From assembly GCA_019973155.2 (NCBI GenBank), contig BPQB01000002.1, positions 1,178,001 through 1,242,000 of the forward strand: DNA of 64,000 nt, read 5' to 3'. The notes below the pieces were generated by a model that searched no databases, was not told the DNA's origin, and saw nothing but the letters and a program-made list of their open reading frames with translations. Source of the stretch: Phanerochaete sordida. Lineage: Eukaryota > Basidiomycota > Agaricomycetes > Polyporales > Phanerochaetaceae. Numbering within the stretch: the first letter of the stretch is position 1; each line of letters opens with the position of its first letter. Of the stretch, positions 30,728 to 41,459 are shown piece after piece. A program made the translations under genes and the position numbers.

Positions 30728-31982
30728 ATGGTCTCCGTCCCTGTGAGCGCAAGCAAGCCCACCCCTCTCGCGAAGGGTCTCCCTACCTCCCTTGACTTCC
30801 CGGGCAAAAGCGCAGATGAAGTCACCATCGCGCAAGTGAAGAAGGCTCTCGCAGCGTCGAACCCCAAGGTGCGTCTACTGCCATGCAGACCACGGCGGAC
30901 GGGTGCTCATGGACGTGCCAGTTCGTTCCTGCGCGTCAGGGAATTGCTCTCAAGGGCGAGAAGAAGCTCTTGTCTGATGGCGCGACGCTGTCCAGCGTTG
31001 GCTGGAAGGAGGGCGGTGAGCTGGCGGTCAAGGACTTGGGTGCTCAGATCAGCTGGACGACAGTGTTCGTCATCGAATACGTGCGTTCTCGTACGAGCTC
31101 TTCTCCGGGCTCAGCTACTCATCCACTTGCGAACAGATCGGGCCTCTCATTGTCCATCCCCTGATGTACCACTTCCCGAAGCTCTTCTACGGTCAAGATG
31201 TCCAGCACAGCTCTCTGCAGAAGTACGTCGCGTGTGCTCCAGGGACGTAACTGTGTCTGACCCTGCGAGCAGATACGTCTACGCGATGGTCATGGCTCAC
31301 TTCTTGAAGCGGGAATACGAGTCCCTCTTCGTGCACCGGTATTCGCATGGCACCATGCCGTTCGCCTACGTCTTCCGCAAGTACGTGCGCAGCCCGCCGT
31401 CGTCCGATAAGAGGCTCACCCCACCGCAGCTCGTTCCACTATCACGTCCTCGGCGGCGTGGCGCTCGCGTACTCGGTCTACAGCCCGACGTACTCCGCGA
31501 CCTCGGCGTACATCCGAGGCACGATCCGCGAGAACCCGCAGTTCCTGCTCGCCTGCGCGGCCGTCTGGCTGGTGAGTCCGCGCCTCCGCCGCTTCCGCCG
31601 CCCGCGGCGCTGACCGCGCGCAGTGGGCCGAGCTGTCGAACCTCAAGACGCACCTGATCCTGCGCGACCTGCGCCCTGCAGGCACGACGACGCGCGCGAT
31701 CCCCTTCGGCTACGGCTTCGGCACGATGACGTGCCCGAACTACTTCTTCGAGATCGTCGGCTGGCTCGTCGTGTGCGGCATGACCGGCAGCTATTCTGGT
31801 GCGTCGCGCCCTCGCCGTGCCGAGACGCACGCTGACGCTGACGGCGCGCTCCAGCCTGGTTCTTCTTGCTCGCTGGCACATACATGATGGGCGTTTGGGC
31901 GATCAAGAAGCACAAGAACTACAAGAAAGAGTTCGGAAAGGACTACCCCAAGCGCTACAAGATGATCCCTTTTGTTTTCTGA
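30728..31982 (+). CDS. TSC13: Very-long-chain enoyl-CoA reductase Tsc13/TECR
   Basis: Seven exons: 30728-30868, 30922-31080, 31137-31222, 31273-31380, 31430-31571, 31624-31798, 31855-31982; 312 aa. An N-terminal ubiquitin-like part (VTIAQVKKALAASNPKFVPA, LKGEKKLLSDGATLSSVGW) is followed by hydrophobic segments and the steroid-dehydrogenase-like C-terminal domain. Family landmarks: FVIEYIGPLIVHPLMYHFPK, MVMAHFLKREYESLFVHRYS, HGTMPFAYVFRNSFHYHVLG, AIPFGYGFGTMTCPNYFFEI, and the end YKKEFGKDYPKRYKMIPFVF. It reduces trans-2-enoyl-CoA to acyl-CoA, the last step of each elongation cycle in the ER membrane, for sphingolipid and VLCFA synthesis, extending the C16/C18 products made by the FAS at the other end of this window. 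Confidence 0.94.
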
Positions 31983-32106
31983 TTGCAAGGTTTGCCAGTG
32001 CTGTCAGAGTGCTTCCATATGACCATGCTTCTTGTCAGCCACCGCATATTATACCATACTAGCACGTGTTGTAATCTAATTCCTAGCCGCCACGACCGGA
32101 CAAGGA

Positions 32107-33453
32107 TCATGGTATACTGTATGCGAGCCACATCTCCTCTGCGATGCGCTCGGCCCCTTCGCTCCCTGCATGCACGTTGATCCCGGCCCCCACCCACCCG
32201 CTCACGAGATGCGCCAGCGCGGTCTTCACGGCCCACCCCGCGAGGATGATCATCGTGGTGAACACCGGATGGCAGTCTAGCACGACTGCCGCGCGCCCAG
32301 CATCAGCACACCAGCATCACCAGACGAAAACACGCGCGACGCACCCCGCAGCCCGAAGCCCGTCGCGAGCCCGCCGAGGACGTTGCGCACGATCCACGCA
32401 CGGTCGAGCTTGTCGTCGTCGAGCATCTCGAGCGCGGCGCGCACGAGCGCACTCTCCGCGGGCGCGCCGTACTGCACCGGGCGCGCGGCCGCGGCGCCCG
32501 CATCGGCGCCCGCGTGCGGCCGCCAGATCGTGAGCAGGAAGAGCAGGAAGAACTTGTTGAGCGACGAGTAGAGGATCGTCAGCGGGACGTGCGAGGCGCG
32601 GAACTGGGCGCGGAGGCCCGAGGGCGTGTGCGCGGTCTGGGCGCTGCGCAGCCGGTCGAGCGCGTGCAGCGTGAGGACGCTTGCGAGCGTCACGCCTGCG
32701 TGGAAGCCGACGGTCTCTGCGGAGGCTGTCAGACGGAAGACATGGAGGGAGTCGTGCGGGCTGTGTACCGATGAGGCACCCGACGAGGATGCGGAAGTAG
32801 CTCAGGAGCGCGTCTTGGTTCCAGCGTGCGAGGTCGACGTCGGTAGGGTCGCCGCTTCTGCCCTCTGGAGCGACGCTTGGATCTGATTGCAGACGTAAGG
32901 TCAAGGAGGACAGTCGGTAACTGAAGACATACTGAGATGGGTCCACCGAATGACTGCACTGTACAATCTGATACTCAGTAGTTGAAATTGTAGAATGTCA
33001 CGCACAGGCATCGATAGCAATGAGGAGGGACCCCAGTCTCAGGACCTGCAGCCACCGTGCCTACCAAATGGCCCTCAGCTAATCTTCATATCGAGACAAC
33101 ATCCTGATACAGACCTTTTCGCGCTGTGACTCCTGGTTATTGGCGTGCTTGGTGGATGCAGAGTCCTCATTGCTCTTGTTACTGAGCCTTCTGGGGCTCG
33201 CGCCACGGTTGAACAGCAGATGCCTGAACACGTCGCGCTTGAGCAGGATGAGGTCGATCCAAAGCGTCAGGACGTCGTGTTCGACATATGGGTCGGCAAA
33301 GGCGTAGCAATTGCCCTGGGGCGGGCTTAGGGTACAGATGTAAGTTGAAGGCGAGGATGCGCTCACACACTGCTCAAGGCGAAGGTTGTCCTCCGAGTTG
33401 TAAACAGTGTAGAGATATGGCACAGGATGCGCGCAGTTTGTGCATATGGGCAT
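32107..33453 (-). CDS. ARV1: Arv1-type lipid homeostasis protein
   Basis: Exons in transcript order: 33453-33367, 33315-33115, 33060-33006, 32953-32933, 32882-32769, 32725-32345, 32276-32107; 342 aa. The zinc-binding Arv1 homology domain starts at residue 1: MPICTNCAHPVPYLYTVYN with Cys4 and Cys7, then LEQCGNCYAFADPYVEHDVL with Cys29 and Cys32 split by intron 1. The conserved DAFIRW segment appears only when the 21-nt fourth exon is spliced at the downstream AG (CAG at 32956-32954). Several membrane segments follow (SVLTLHALDRL region, LNKFFLLFLLTIW, MIILAGWAVKTAL). Arv1 is an ER membrane protein needed for sterol trafficking and GPI-anchor synthesis. Convergent with TSC13, only 124 bp away, and divergent from the next gene. 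Confidence 0.9.
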
Positions 33454-33738
33454 CGCACGGGAGCTTGCGCGCGTCTTTCCTGTATAACCAGCTTCGAATC
33501 AGATCCATGTAACGCGGAAATTCTGCGAGACACGTACAACATACAAGCAACGGGTGGTCCGCACAGGTGGAAGACGGGAGCTAGTCTCGAGGCGCGCATG
33601 ATGGCGCTGACGTAATGACGACAGGCGGTGGAGAGCCAGGAACTCGGCGCACGGAATGTTCTCCTCCTCCATGTTCCTCCGCCCTCCGCCCCTCACTCTT
33701 CTGTCGGAACAGAGAAAGAGTCTCTCCGCGCGCTCGGG

Positions 33739-34583
33739 ATGATAGGCTTGACGAACCTGTTTAGACAGCCGTGGAAGGCTCGTGAACGCCTCCCGCATAC
33801 TCTGGCATGCGCGGTGCGGTGGATGAGCAGCCAGAGTCTACCTCGAGCTCCGGACCTGAAGACACTCGAGTCGCCTGAAGACAACGAACGTGCGCGGGCA
33901 TGGATTGAACGCTTCAAGACGCAATCGATTCCAAGGGAGTCGGTCGAGCTGAGCTTCTCGCGGAGCTCGGGACCAGGCGGGCAGGTCATTACGCTCGAGC
34001 TTGTTGACTGGTCACGAGCTGAAGCTTATCCTCGCAGAATGTCAACAAAGTCAACACGAAAGCCACGTTGAGGTGTTCATTATACGAAGGTTGGATCCCC
34101 GTGTGGTCGCGTGATGCTCTGAAGAGATCGGTGGGTGTGGTCAACGTTCGCCGTCGGGCCGGGAAGGCTAACGAGACTGGACGGCGAGGCAGAGCAGCTA
34201 CGTCGCCTCGAGCGAGACGCTGTTGATCACCTCCACGGTCCACCGGTCGCAGGCGCAGAACGTCGAAGACTGTCTGTCCAAGGCAAGTGGCTCTATGACG
34301 TCGTGCGCGATACGGCGGCGGCCCTCCGGGGCGTCGTATCGCGATTTCATTCTGCTGGAGCACAGACTGACCACTGTCGATCGCTGCCTTCGATCTCATG
34401 GCCATGCAGCTGCACGCACTCGTCCTCTCCGCGTCGTCTGCTGCCCTGATCACGGAGCCCTCCGAAGAGCAGAAGGCGCGGGTGCGCCGACTCGAGGCAG
34501 CCGACAAGGCACGGCGGAGGCAGATGAAGGACAGACGGAGCGATGTGAAACGGAGCCGTGGCAAGGGGGGCTTCGACCGGTAG
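33739..34583 (+). CDS. PTH4: Mitochondrial GGQ peptidyl-tRNA hydrolase (ICT1/Pth4 type)
   Basis: Exons 33739-33984, 34038-34130, 34193-34282 and 34410-34583; 200 aa. The class I release-factor-like domain contains the catalytic Gly-Gly-Gln at residues 80-82 (SRSSGPGGQ), with the first intron directly after Gln, then NVNKVNTKATLRC. LLITSTVHRSQAQNVEDCL and LHALVLSASS complete the fold, and the end is the usual Lys/Arg tail (RRRQMKDRRSDVKRSRGKGG). Such proteins hydrolyse peptidyl-tRNA on stalled mitochondrial ribosomes. A basic N-terminus (MIGLTNLFRQPWKARERLPH) fits import. The third intron (34,283-34,409, 127 nt) has a GC donor (GCAAGT); the flanking residues LSK/LHAL match homologs only if it is removed. 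Whether this is the ribosome-integrated type (mL62) or the soluble one is not decided. Confidence 0.9.
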
Positions 34584-35072
34584 AATCTGAATACACCCTG
34601 CGCTCTGTCCCACTGCCTGCTTGCGCGTGCCTGGCCATTTCGTCAGTCGAGGACTCGCAGGCGCCGCAAATGGCAAGAACGGCGTGATGTGAGTGGCTCC
34701 GTCGCCTTTACGTTGGAGCGGTTCCCGACCACAGTCGTCCCCTCGCACAGTTCTCGCGCCTTCTGCCCCGCCTTCCCCATACATGCTCCACGCAAACAAA
34801 CGTGTAATAGGTACTCGACGCGCCGTATCGTCTCCGCGGCAGGCGTTGCCGGCAGTCTAATGGTTATCGTGTTCGCCTCAACACTCCATGCCAGCCTCTT
34901 GGGCCTCGTTTGGTTCCGACGCCCTGACAAGGCTCCGTCATGACGCCAGCCTGCGCGATCTCGGACTGGAAGACCCTTCGATTAGCCTTCCCCCATCGCT
35001 CGCGGAGGCTATAGATACCCGCCGCGCACCCGCACGCAGCCCCCACACCTCCCACACCCTCCCTCCTCGACC
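34584..35072. other. Intergenic region with aquaporin promoter
   Basis: 489 bp between two plus-strand genes. A TATA-like TATAGATA at 35,010-35,017 sits 56 bp before the aquaporin ATG, followed by a C-rich leader (cccacacctcccacaccctc). No gene seen. Confidence 0.5.
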
Positions 35073-36221
35073 ATGCCTCGGTTCTCCCGGCGCAACACGC
35101 CCGCGAACGGCGACCTCAACGGCTACGCGGCGACGAGCCCGCCGCCGCGGCGCGGGCTCTTCGATACGCTGAGCGACGACCTGCAGGCGGCGCTGCTCGA
35201 GTTCGTCGGCACGACGGTCTTCCTCATGCTCGCGTTCGGCGGCGTGCAGGCGACGGGCGCGGAGCAGGCGAGCGCAGGCGCGAACGGCGTCGGCGTCAGC
35301 CGCGTCATGTACATCTCGCTCTCCTTCGGCCTCTCCCTGCTCATCTCCGCCTGGCTCTTCTTCCGCGTCACCGGCGGGCTCTTCAACCCCAACGTCTCGA
35401 CCGCGCTCCTCCTCGCGGGCGTCATCGAGCCCGTCCGCTTCGTGCTCTTCTGCATCGCGCAGCTCCTCGGCGGCATCGCCGCTGCGGCGCTCGTGCTCGC
35501 GCTGACGCCGGATGCGCTCGCTTCCAAGTGAGTACCCCACACGTTCTGGCGGGAGGCAGCGAACCGACCGTCTTTCAGCTGCACCCTTGCCCCAGGCATC
35601 AACCCCGCACAGGCCGTCTGGATGGAAGCGTTCACAACCGCGATCCTCTGCCTCGCGGTGCTCATGCTCGCCGCCGAGAAGCACATCGCGACGCCGTTCG
35701 CACCGGTGCGTACGAGCTGTGTATTCCTGCACGCCCCATCCTCTAACGCACGCCCCAGGTCGGCATCGGCCTCACGCTCTTCGCGTGCGAGCTCTTCTCA
35801 GTGTACTACACCGGCGGCGCGCTCAACACCGCACGCGCCTTCGGCCCCGCGGTCGTGACGGGCTTCCCGAGCGGCACGCAATGGGTGTACTGGGTCGGCC
35901 CCGGCATCGGCTCGCTCATCGCGGCCGCGCTGTACGCCGCGCTCAAGCAGTACGTGTCCCCGCGCGCTGCATCCGGACATGTTGCTGACGGCGAGCAGCT
36001 ACCGCTACTGGACGCTGAACCCCGGCCAGGACACGATCAACTTCCACGAGTCGCCGGCAGACCCCGTGGAGAACGTCATCTCGTCGCGCCGCTCGCGCTC
36101 CTCGCGCCGCAGCGAGGACCGCGAGCGCGAGCGCAACGAGAAGCGGCGCCCCGACGACAGCACAATCGCTCCACGCGCCGATGGTGGCAGCGGGTTTACG
36201 CCAAACGACAGCCCCGTATAG
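35073..36221 (+). CDS. Aquaporin / major intrinsic protein with altered NPA boxes
   Basis: Exons 35073-35527, 35579-35705, 35759-35949 and 35999-36221; 331 aa. Six membrane segments can be read, beginning with LLEFVGTTVFLMLAFGGVQ. The first half-helix box reads GGLFNPNVSTALLLAG (Asn-Pro-Asn instead of Asn-Pro-Ala) and the second GGALNTARAFGPAVVTGF (Asn-Thr-Ala instead of Asn-Pro-Ala). Aquaporins form tetrameric plasma-membrane or vacuolar channels for water or small neutral solutes. The pore Arg after the second box (NTAR) is kept, which favours a narrow, water-type selectivity filter, but the specificity is inference. The C-terminal tail of ~70 residues is cytosolic, very basic and Ser/Arg/Glu-rich (SSRRSRSSRRSEDRERERN), a possible phosphoregulated region. 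Confidence 0.92.
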
Positions 36222-37767
36222 GCGGCGTAGCGCATACACACACATCCATGGACGTATCCGCCTGTGGTCGACACGCATAACGCGTATGCTAGCTTCATTC
36301 TTCATAGCACTCAGTTCAATACCACACACACCCACCGACTGTAGCACTACTTTCTTGCTTGTCACCGCCCCTTGCTCATGCTATCGTAGTGGAATAGGAT
36401 GGAGATCTATTAACGAAGGCGTCACACCAAATGTATAGTACACATTCAACTAGTACAAAGATAAAGCAGAGTGTTCTTGTGGACGCACCTAGAAGGAAGG
36501 AATTAGTGACAAAGTCCGCGCAGATATGAGAGAGATCAGTGAAGTGTAGAATATAATCAAAGCCGAAGCTAAGCAACAGCTTCTAGTTGATAATTTGAGA
36601 ACAAATCATCATGTCGCGCAAGCACGCGTTCGAGGTTGTTGCGACGACCCACCATTTAATCACGGAAGGCGAGACCTGGGAAAGAAGTCGATTAGCATTG
36701 AGTTATGAGCAACGACGACAAGCAGGATCAGATGGGGGTGCCCGAAGTTATTGAGCTGTGGCGGGCATTTTCGGCATCGAGGTTACGAAGACCGTCGTGA
36801 TAAAACATCATACAAGGGGGCCGGACAAGACACTCACCATGTAGAGGACGACGTTGACACACATAAGTACTCCTGTGTGAGAATCTTCTAGGGAAAGAGA
36901 GCACCTGGAGAGGTAGGTTAGCGAGCGATACAACAAAAGGTGGATGGGAAGCTCAGTCAAAAGTTATAAAAACAGCCTTGGAATTGTCGTCACAGATCCC
37001 TCGTGTTGCAGCACTTGGGTCAGGCGGTAACTCCATTTGTAACATCGTGGCGACGAAGAGCAATGAGATGAGGATACACACCTGTTAGCCTCAAACTGCC
37101 CCAGCATCTCGTCGGTCAGCGCGTGGAGGGATATATCATTACCTACAGGATAAAAGGTGGTTAGCGAGGAGCTCAGACACAGCAGTGTGAAGAGGCGATG
37201 CATCAGGGGATTGACAGATAAGTAAAAGCATCGAGCTATATGAGCTCTCAGATACTCTAGTTTGAATGATTTTGTATCATCACATGCAGGGGTGTGGCTG
37301 CTAGAGCACTGATGGAGGAAGAAGGAAGAACACTCACCATGTACCATATATTCTCTGCGCCATTCACACCACACGGCCAGCTATCGGGTGGATGAAGACA
37401 TGGGTATCTGCGAGGAGAAGAAAGTCAGCAAGAGCTTCGCAGGAGCACGAGCAAAACCGATCAGTGTAACTATGACAAAATCCAAAGCATCGCATGAGGT
37501 ACTGGTAAGAAACCCCACGCTCGAGGTAAACAAAAGGTATCATCTCTTCGACGAGAGGGTGCGAAGGGGCAGGGGGACACTCACAAATTCGGTGGACGAC
37601 TCGGAAGAGACCAGAGGAAAAGCGCGTCGGTAAATTTTGAGCGCGCGACTTTAGGGCGAGCTCCGGCGTTTGCCGGGTACGCACGACATACCGCTTTGGG
37701 TAGGCGTCGTCGGTGACGCGACTCTGCCCCTTCAACTGACTCTGATCCGTTCCTGCCGACGACAGAA
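36222..37767. other. 1.5-kb region without an assigned gene; minus-strand splice-like signals
   Basis: A+T-richer than the rest of the window. On the minus strand, strong donor-like GTGAGTGT sites lie at about 37,580, 37,338 and 36,839, each after a short open segment, with acceptor-like pyrimidine-AG sites between them. A joined reading gives an open minus-strand stretch containing NDISLHALTDEMLGQFEANR, but no family was recognised and the ends cannot be fixed. It could be a small spliced gene or a non-coding transcript. Confidence 0.4.
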
Positions 37768-39054
37768 ATGATATTGGGTCTCACCGGGAGACTCTTTCAG
37801 CGGCGCACGCATGTGGTGCAAGCAGGCTTTTGCTCCAGGCTGCGGCTTGTGCGGTCCATGTCATCCCGGCCAGAGCCGGTAGAGCTGGAGTACGAGAAAT
37901 TCATCCGACCTGACGGGAATGAGACGGAGAAGCCTCTCGTCATTTTACACGGCTTACTGTAGGTGTAATTGAAGTAAGCGTGGCAGTTTAAGCTAACATC
38001 TGGTTCAGGGGAATGAAGAGGAACTGGCTTTCACTCGCAAAAGCTTTCTGCAAGGATCTGGAACGTCCGATCTACACCCTGGTAGATGGTCTTTGTAAAC
38101 ACTCTGGTCGTACTTTTGACTGTTTTCGGACAGGATCTGCGGAACCACGGATCGTCGCCGCACGCCGAACCCATGACGTACTTGGCTATGGCTGAGGACG
38201 TTATGAACTTTTGTGCCCAGCGCTCCCTTCGGAACATCACGCTCCTCGGCCATTCGATGTGAGCACAGCGTAGGACACCCGGGGGCGTAAGCTGATGTCC
38301 TTAGGGGAGGCAAAGTAGCCATGTCTGTCGCTCTGAGCCCGCACCTGCCGGAGGAGCTGCTCGCACAGCTCATCGTTGCAGACATGGCCCCCTCCAAGGG
38401 TGCATTGTCGCCGGAGCACGAGGGCTATATCGAGGGCATGATGAAGATAGAACAGAGTCAAATCACCACTCGTAAAGATGCTCAAAAGATACTCGCGGAC
38501 TACGAGCCCGTAAGTGCTGCCTCGCCCGAGGTAACGCTGACACTAACAAACGATATAGGACCCCATGACGCGTGCCTTCCTCCTCACTAATCTCCTTCCC
38601 CAGGAGCACGACCATCATCACCACCCTTTGAAGTTCCGGGTTCCGCTAGAGATTCTCGGCAGGGCTATCCCAACCATAGGTGGCTTCCCTTACGAGCTCG
38701 GCGAGCGCACCTGGGAAGGCCCGACCTTGTTCATCAAAGGGACAAGGAGCAAGTATGTACGCGCGATTGGTGTGATAATCGTTTACTTACAGCTTTTCAG
38801 GTATATCAATCGCCATAATATCCCCATCGCGCACGAGTTCTTCCCGAATATGGAGCTGAAAACTCTTGAGGCCGGGCATTGGGGTGAGTCATACCAATAT
38901 TCAGCGGATTTCATGACTGAGGAACGTCGCGCAGTTCATGCAGAGAAGTGAGTACCGTCCTGCTGCGTCATATGAATCTCATTGCTGATGGTGTCGCAGG
39001 CCAAACGAGTTCAAACAGTTGGTCGAAGACTTCATCCGCAGCCACGAGGCGTAA
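37768..39054 (+). CDS. IMO32: Alpha/beta hydrolase, ABHD11/Imo32 type, probably mitochondrial
   Basis: Eight exons: 37768-37958, 38009-38081, 38134-38258, 38305-38509, 38559-38752, 38801-38883, 38935-38947, 39000-39054; 312 aa. The seventh exon is only 13 nt, and the family sequence AGHWVHAEKPNEF is formed only by including it. Features: oxyanion-hole segment LVILHGLLGMKRNW, nucleophile elbow GHSMGG with Ser129, YTLDLRNHGSSPH, and the catalytic His in the AGHWVHAEKP block. N-terminal ~30 residues are Arg-rich and hydroxylated without acids (LFQRRTHVVQAGFCSRLRL), as in mitochondrial presequences. Homologs (human ABHD11, yeast Imo32 and Eat1-like enzymes) are mitochondrial serine hydrolases or acyltransferases; the substrate is not decided here. 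Confidence 0.9.
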
Positions 39055-39176
39055 TGCATATCTAGACACGCACATATACGTAGCGTAAGTATATTTACTG
39101 TAATTGCTAACTGTATATGCACATGTAGAGCGGTTCAATCATCGATAATGCAATAATGGTGCTCGGAAAGGTCAGG

Positions 39177-40864
39177 TCAGTGGCAGTATTCGCTTATGAT
39201 CTCGCCCTCCCAGTCCGTGTGGCAGCTGTCGTTTGTTGTCAAGCGCAGGCTGCCGTGGCTGCGCACGGAGAAGAAGGCGGAAGAGCAACTGGGAGTCGTC
39301 CCGTATGTGGAAGCTAGCGACGCGATAGAGCCGTGGATGTCGCCCAGAGGCGAGCGCGGTATGGCGGACACCATCGCTTTCGACTGCGACGGGCGTACCG
39401 CGCCGCTCCCGTCGAGCAACACCAGAATGCTCTCTATCTTCCCTGGCGTCACCGTGCCGGAGCTCGACGGGTCGCTGGCTTCAGAAGACGAGACGCTCGC
39501 GTCCGAGTCGCGCTCCGCCCTAAAGACGACCCGTGCCGACACCTCGTACTGCGAGCGCTCCTCGAGGTCTTGTGGGAGCAACAGCGGACGCAGCGCCTGC
39601 TCCTTCTGCTGCGGCGAGCTGTGCGTGGGCGAGGTGCTCTCTGCGGACCGCCTCGCGACGTGTGTCGGCAGGATCAACGGACGGAGTCCGGGGCTGGCCG
39701 CGGAACGGGAGAGCGGAGGGGTGCTGGATGGAGTCGTTCCTCCCGCGGACTGGAGGCCTGGCGCCGTTCGGGATAGGTACGGCGGTGGTTCCTTCCGCAG
39801 CGTGGCGGCTGAGTTCTGTGCTTTGGGACCCCGTGCTGCGGCGCCCTGTGCCTCCCGCTGCTCGGCGACATACGACATAACGCGGCTCTTCTTGGTATCT
39901 CCGAGGGCGGGCGCGGCGGCGGGGAAGTCGGAGGGCAGGTCTCCCGTGTACGAAGTGTACTCAGGAAGAGGGGTCAAGCAGGCGCTCTGGTCCATTTCTG
40001 GGGGCGTGCGGCGTCTGGCAAGGGTCATGAGTTCGCTCTGCATCGACGGCTCCCCTCGGTTGACCACGAATAGTTGCATGCGTCGCTTGCCGCGGCGTTC
40101 GGCGATGCTGGTCATTGCTAGGGTTTCTTCCGGTGAGTGCTGCGAGGGTGCTTTGCCGGTAGTGTAATGATCTGAAGCTGCAGAACGGACCAGGGACGGC
40201 GCCAGTGGTGCGGGTAGCTGTTGAAGCGGTTCAGACTGGCTCGTCATGCTGCTGTTCAGGACCTCCGCAGCGTCCGACGTCATGGAAGAGTTGGCCTCGT
40301 CTGTCGTGACTTCGCGGAGGCTCGGGTGGTCCTTCATCAGCTCGGGCGGTGGAACTCGTATTGGCGGCGTCCAGATACCCGGTGCGTCCTGAATCTCCGA
40401 TGCTCCTGGAAATTGCCTGGCGGTCAACATATTTACCTTTCTGCAAAGCATGCACTCACTTTGGCTGTGGCTGACGCTATATTTAGGGCTGCGAAAAGCT
40501 CGAGAGCGCTGAGGATCGGGACTGGCGGGGCTGTGAACAGGCGAAGCCTGTGAGTCAACCTCTACAGCCCTTTCGACCAGTATCGCTTCGTCTACGGGCA
40601 AATGAGTTTTGGGAAGATCCCAGCATCAAGACACTCACCTCGAGGAAAGGGCGAGCAAGAGGTATTGTAACGATTGCTAGGGCGCTTCGGCGAGCGTGGA
40701 GGTGTGGTGGCTTGCATGGACCGTACTGGTGAGTTGCTGAGTGCAGCTTCGATGTCGTTGACGGGATAGCTGTCGGATCGGATGCCGAAAATAGAACTGC
40801 AGAAGACCAGAAGAAAGCGGAAGCTGTGGACGATAGCTTGAAGGAAAACATAGAAACGCGACAT
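39177..40864 (-). CDS. Hypothetical protein, N-terminal hydrophobic segment and long disordered region
   Basis: Proposed exons 40864-40639, 40591-40460 and 40405-39177; 528 aa. Intron 1 (47 nt, GTGAGT..GTAG) is needed to join frames. Intron 2 (54 nt, GTGAGT..CCAG) is in frame and optional: retaining it adds 18 residues. The N-terminus is strongly hydrophobic (MSRFYVFLQAIVHSFRFLLV), a candidate signal anchor or membrane segment. The rest is Ser/Pro/Thr/Glu-rich with acidic and basic patches and no recognisable domain. The long open last exon shows a normal codon choice, which supports it being coding. No function is proposed. Its stop is 122 bp from the convergent hydrolase gene. Confidence 0.6.
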
Positions 40865-41459
40865 GGCTGCAAAACACGGTGTGTACCAAGGGGCACCGGA
40901 GACACCGGATACCTTGGGTGTTCTGTTGCACCTGGAGCGGCTGTCATAGCTGACAAGGCCCGTCGTTTCAGTCCCGCCTAAGTAGCTGCAGTGGGTTCAG
41001 CCATAGTGGACACGGACTGGATTGCAATCAGGCTTTAGTGCCATCAACGTGTATGTATCACCAGGCCTCGCAGAGCGATCGTATCCATACACCTGATCGC
41101 TTGTATAGGTCGGTCGAGGGAGACCAAATTGCTAGGAGGCGGCCCAGCCTTCAGCGGGTCTGCCAATGTGAGCGAATGTAATATGTGGCGAGTCTTGGAC
41201 TTGAAGACACTCTCTCGTCTCTCCGCATTGATGGGCTAGGCCCTTCTGAATTCGCGATCAGCTCATACAATGCCCTAGACGAATGCGATACTCCCCGGCC
41301 ACCATCTTGTCGATTAATTCGCCCTATGACCATGTTTGGCGCATCCGCTCCGAACCGCCAGACACCGCCTCGCAGCGTCGGGATTCGGGCTGAGCCACGA
41401 TTATAGCCGTCGTCGGTATCCTCGATCTGTACAAGCCGCTGCCATGTCGTAGGGTGCTT
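40865..41459. other. Divergent upstream region; 5' part of the next gene may lie here
   Basis: About 600 bp between two divergent hypothetical genes. A plus-strand open segment at 41,182-41,406 (containing LEDTLSSLRIDGLGPSEF) looks protein-like but has no ATG and no clear join; it may be a 5' exon of the gene at 41,460. Confidence 0.4.

Noticed and set aside
36376..36576. 66-codon minus-strand hydrophobic frame near the aquaporin 3' end
   Set aside because: Short, A+T-rich, no start context or homolog; likely chance.
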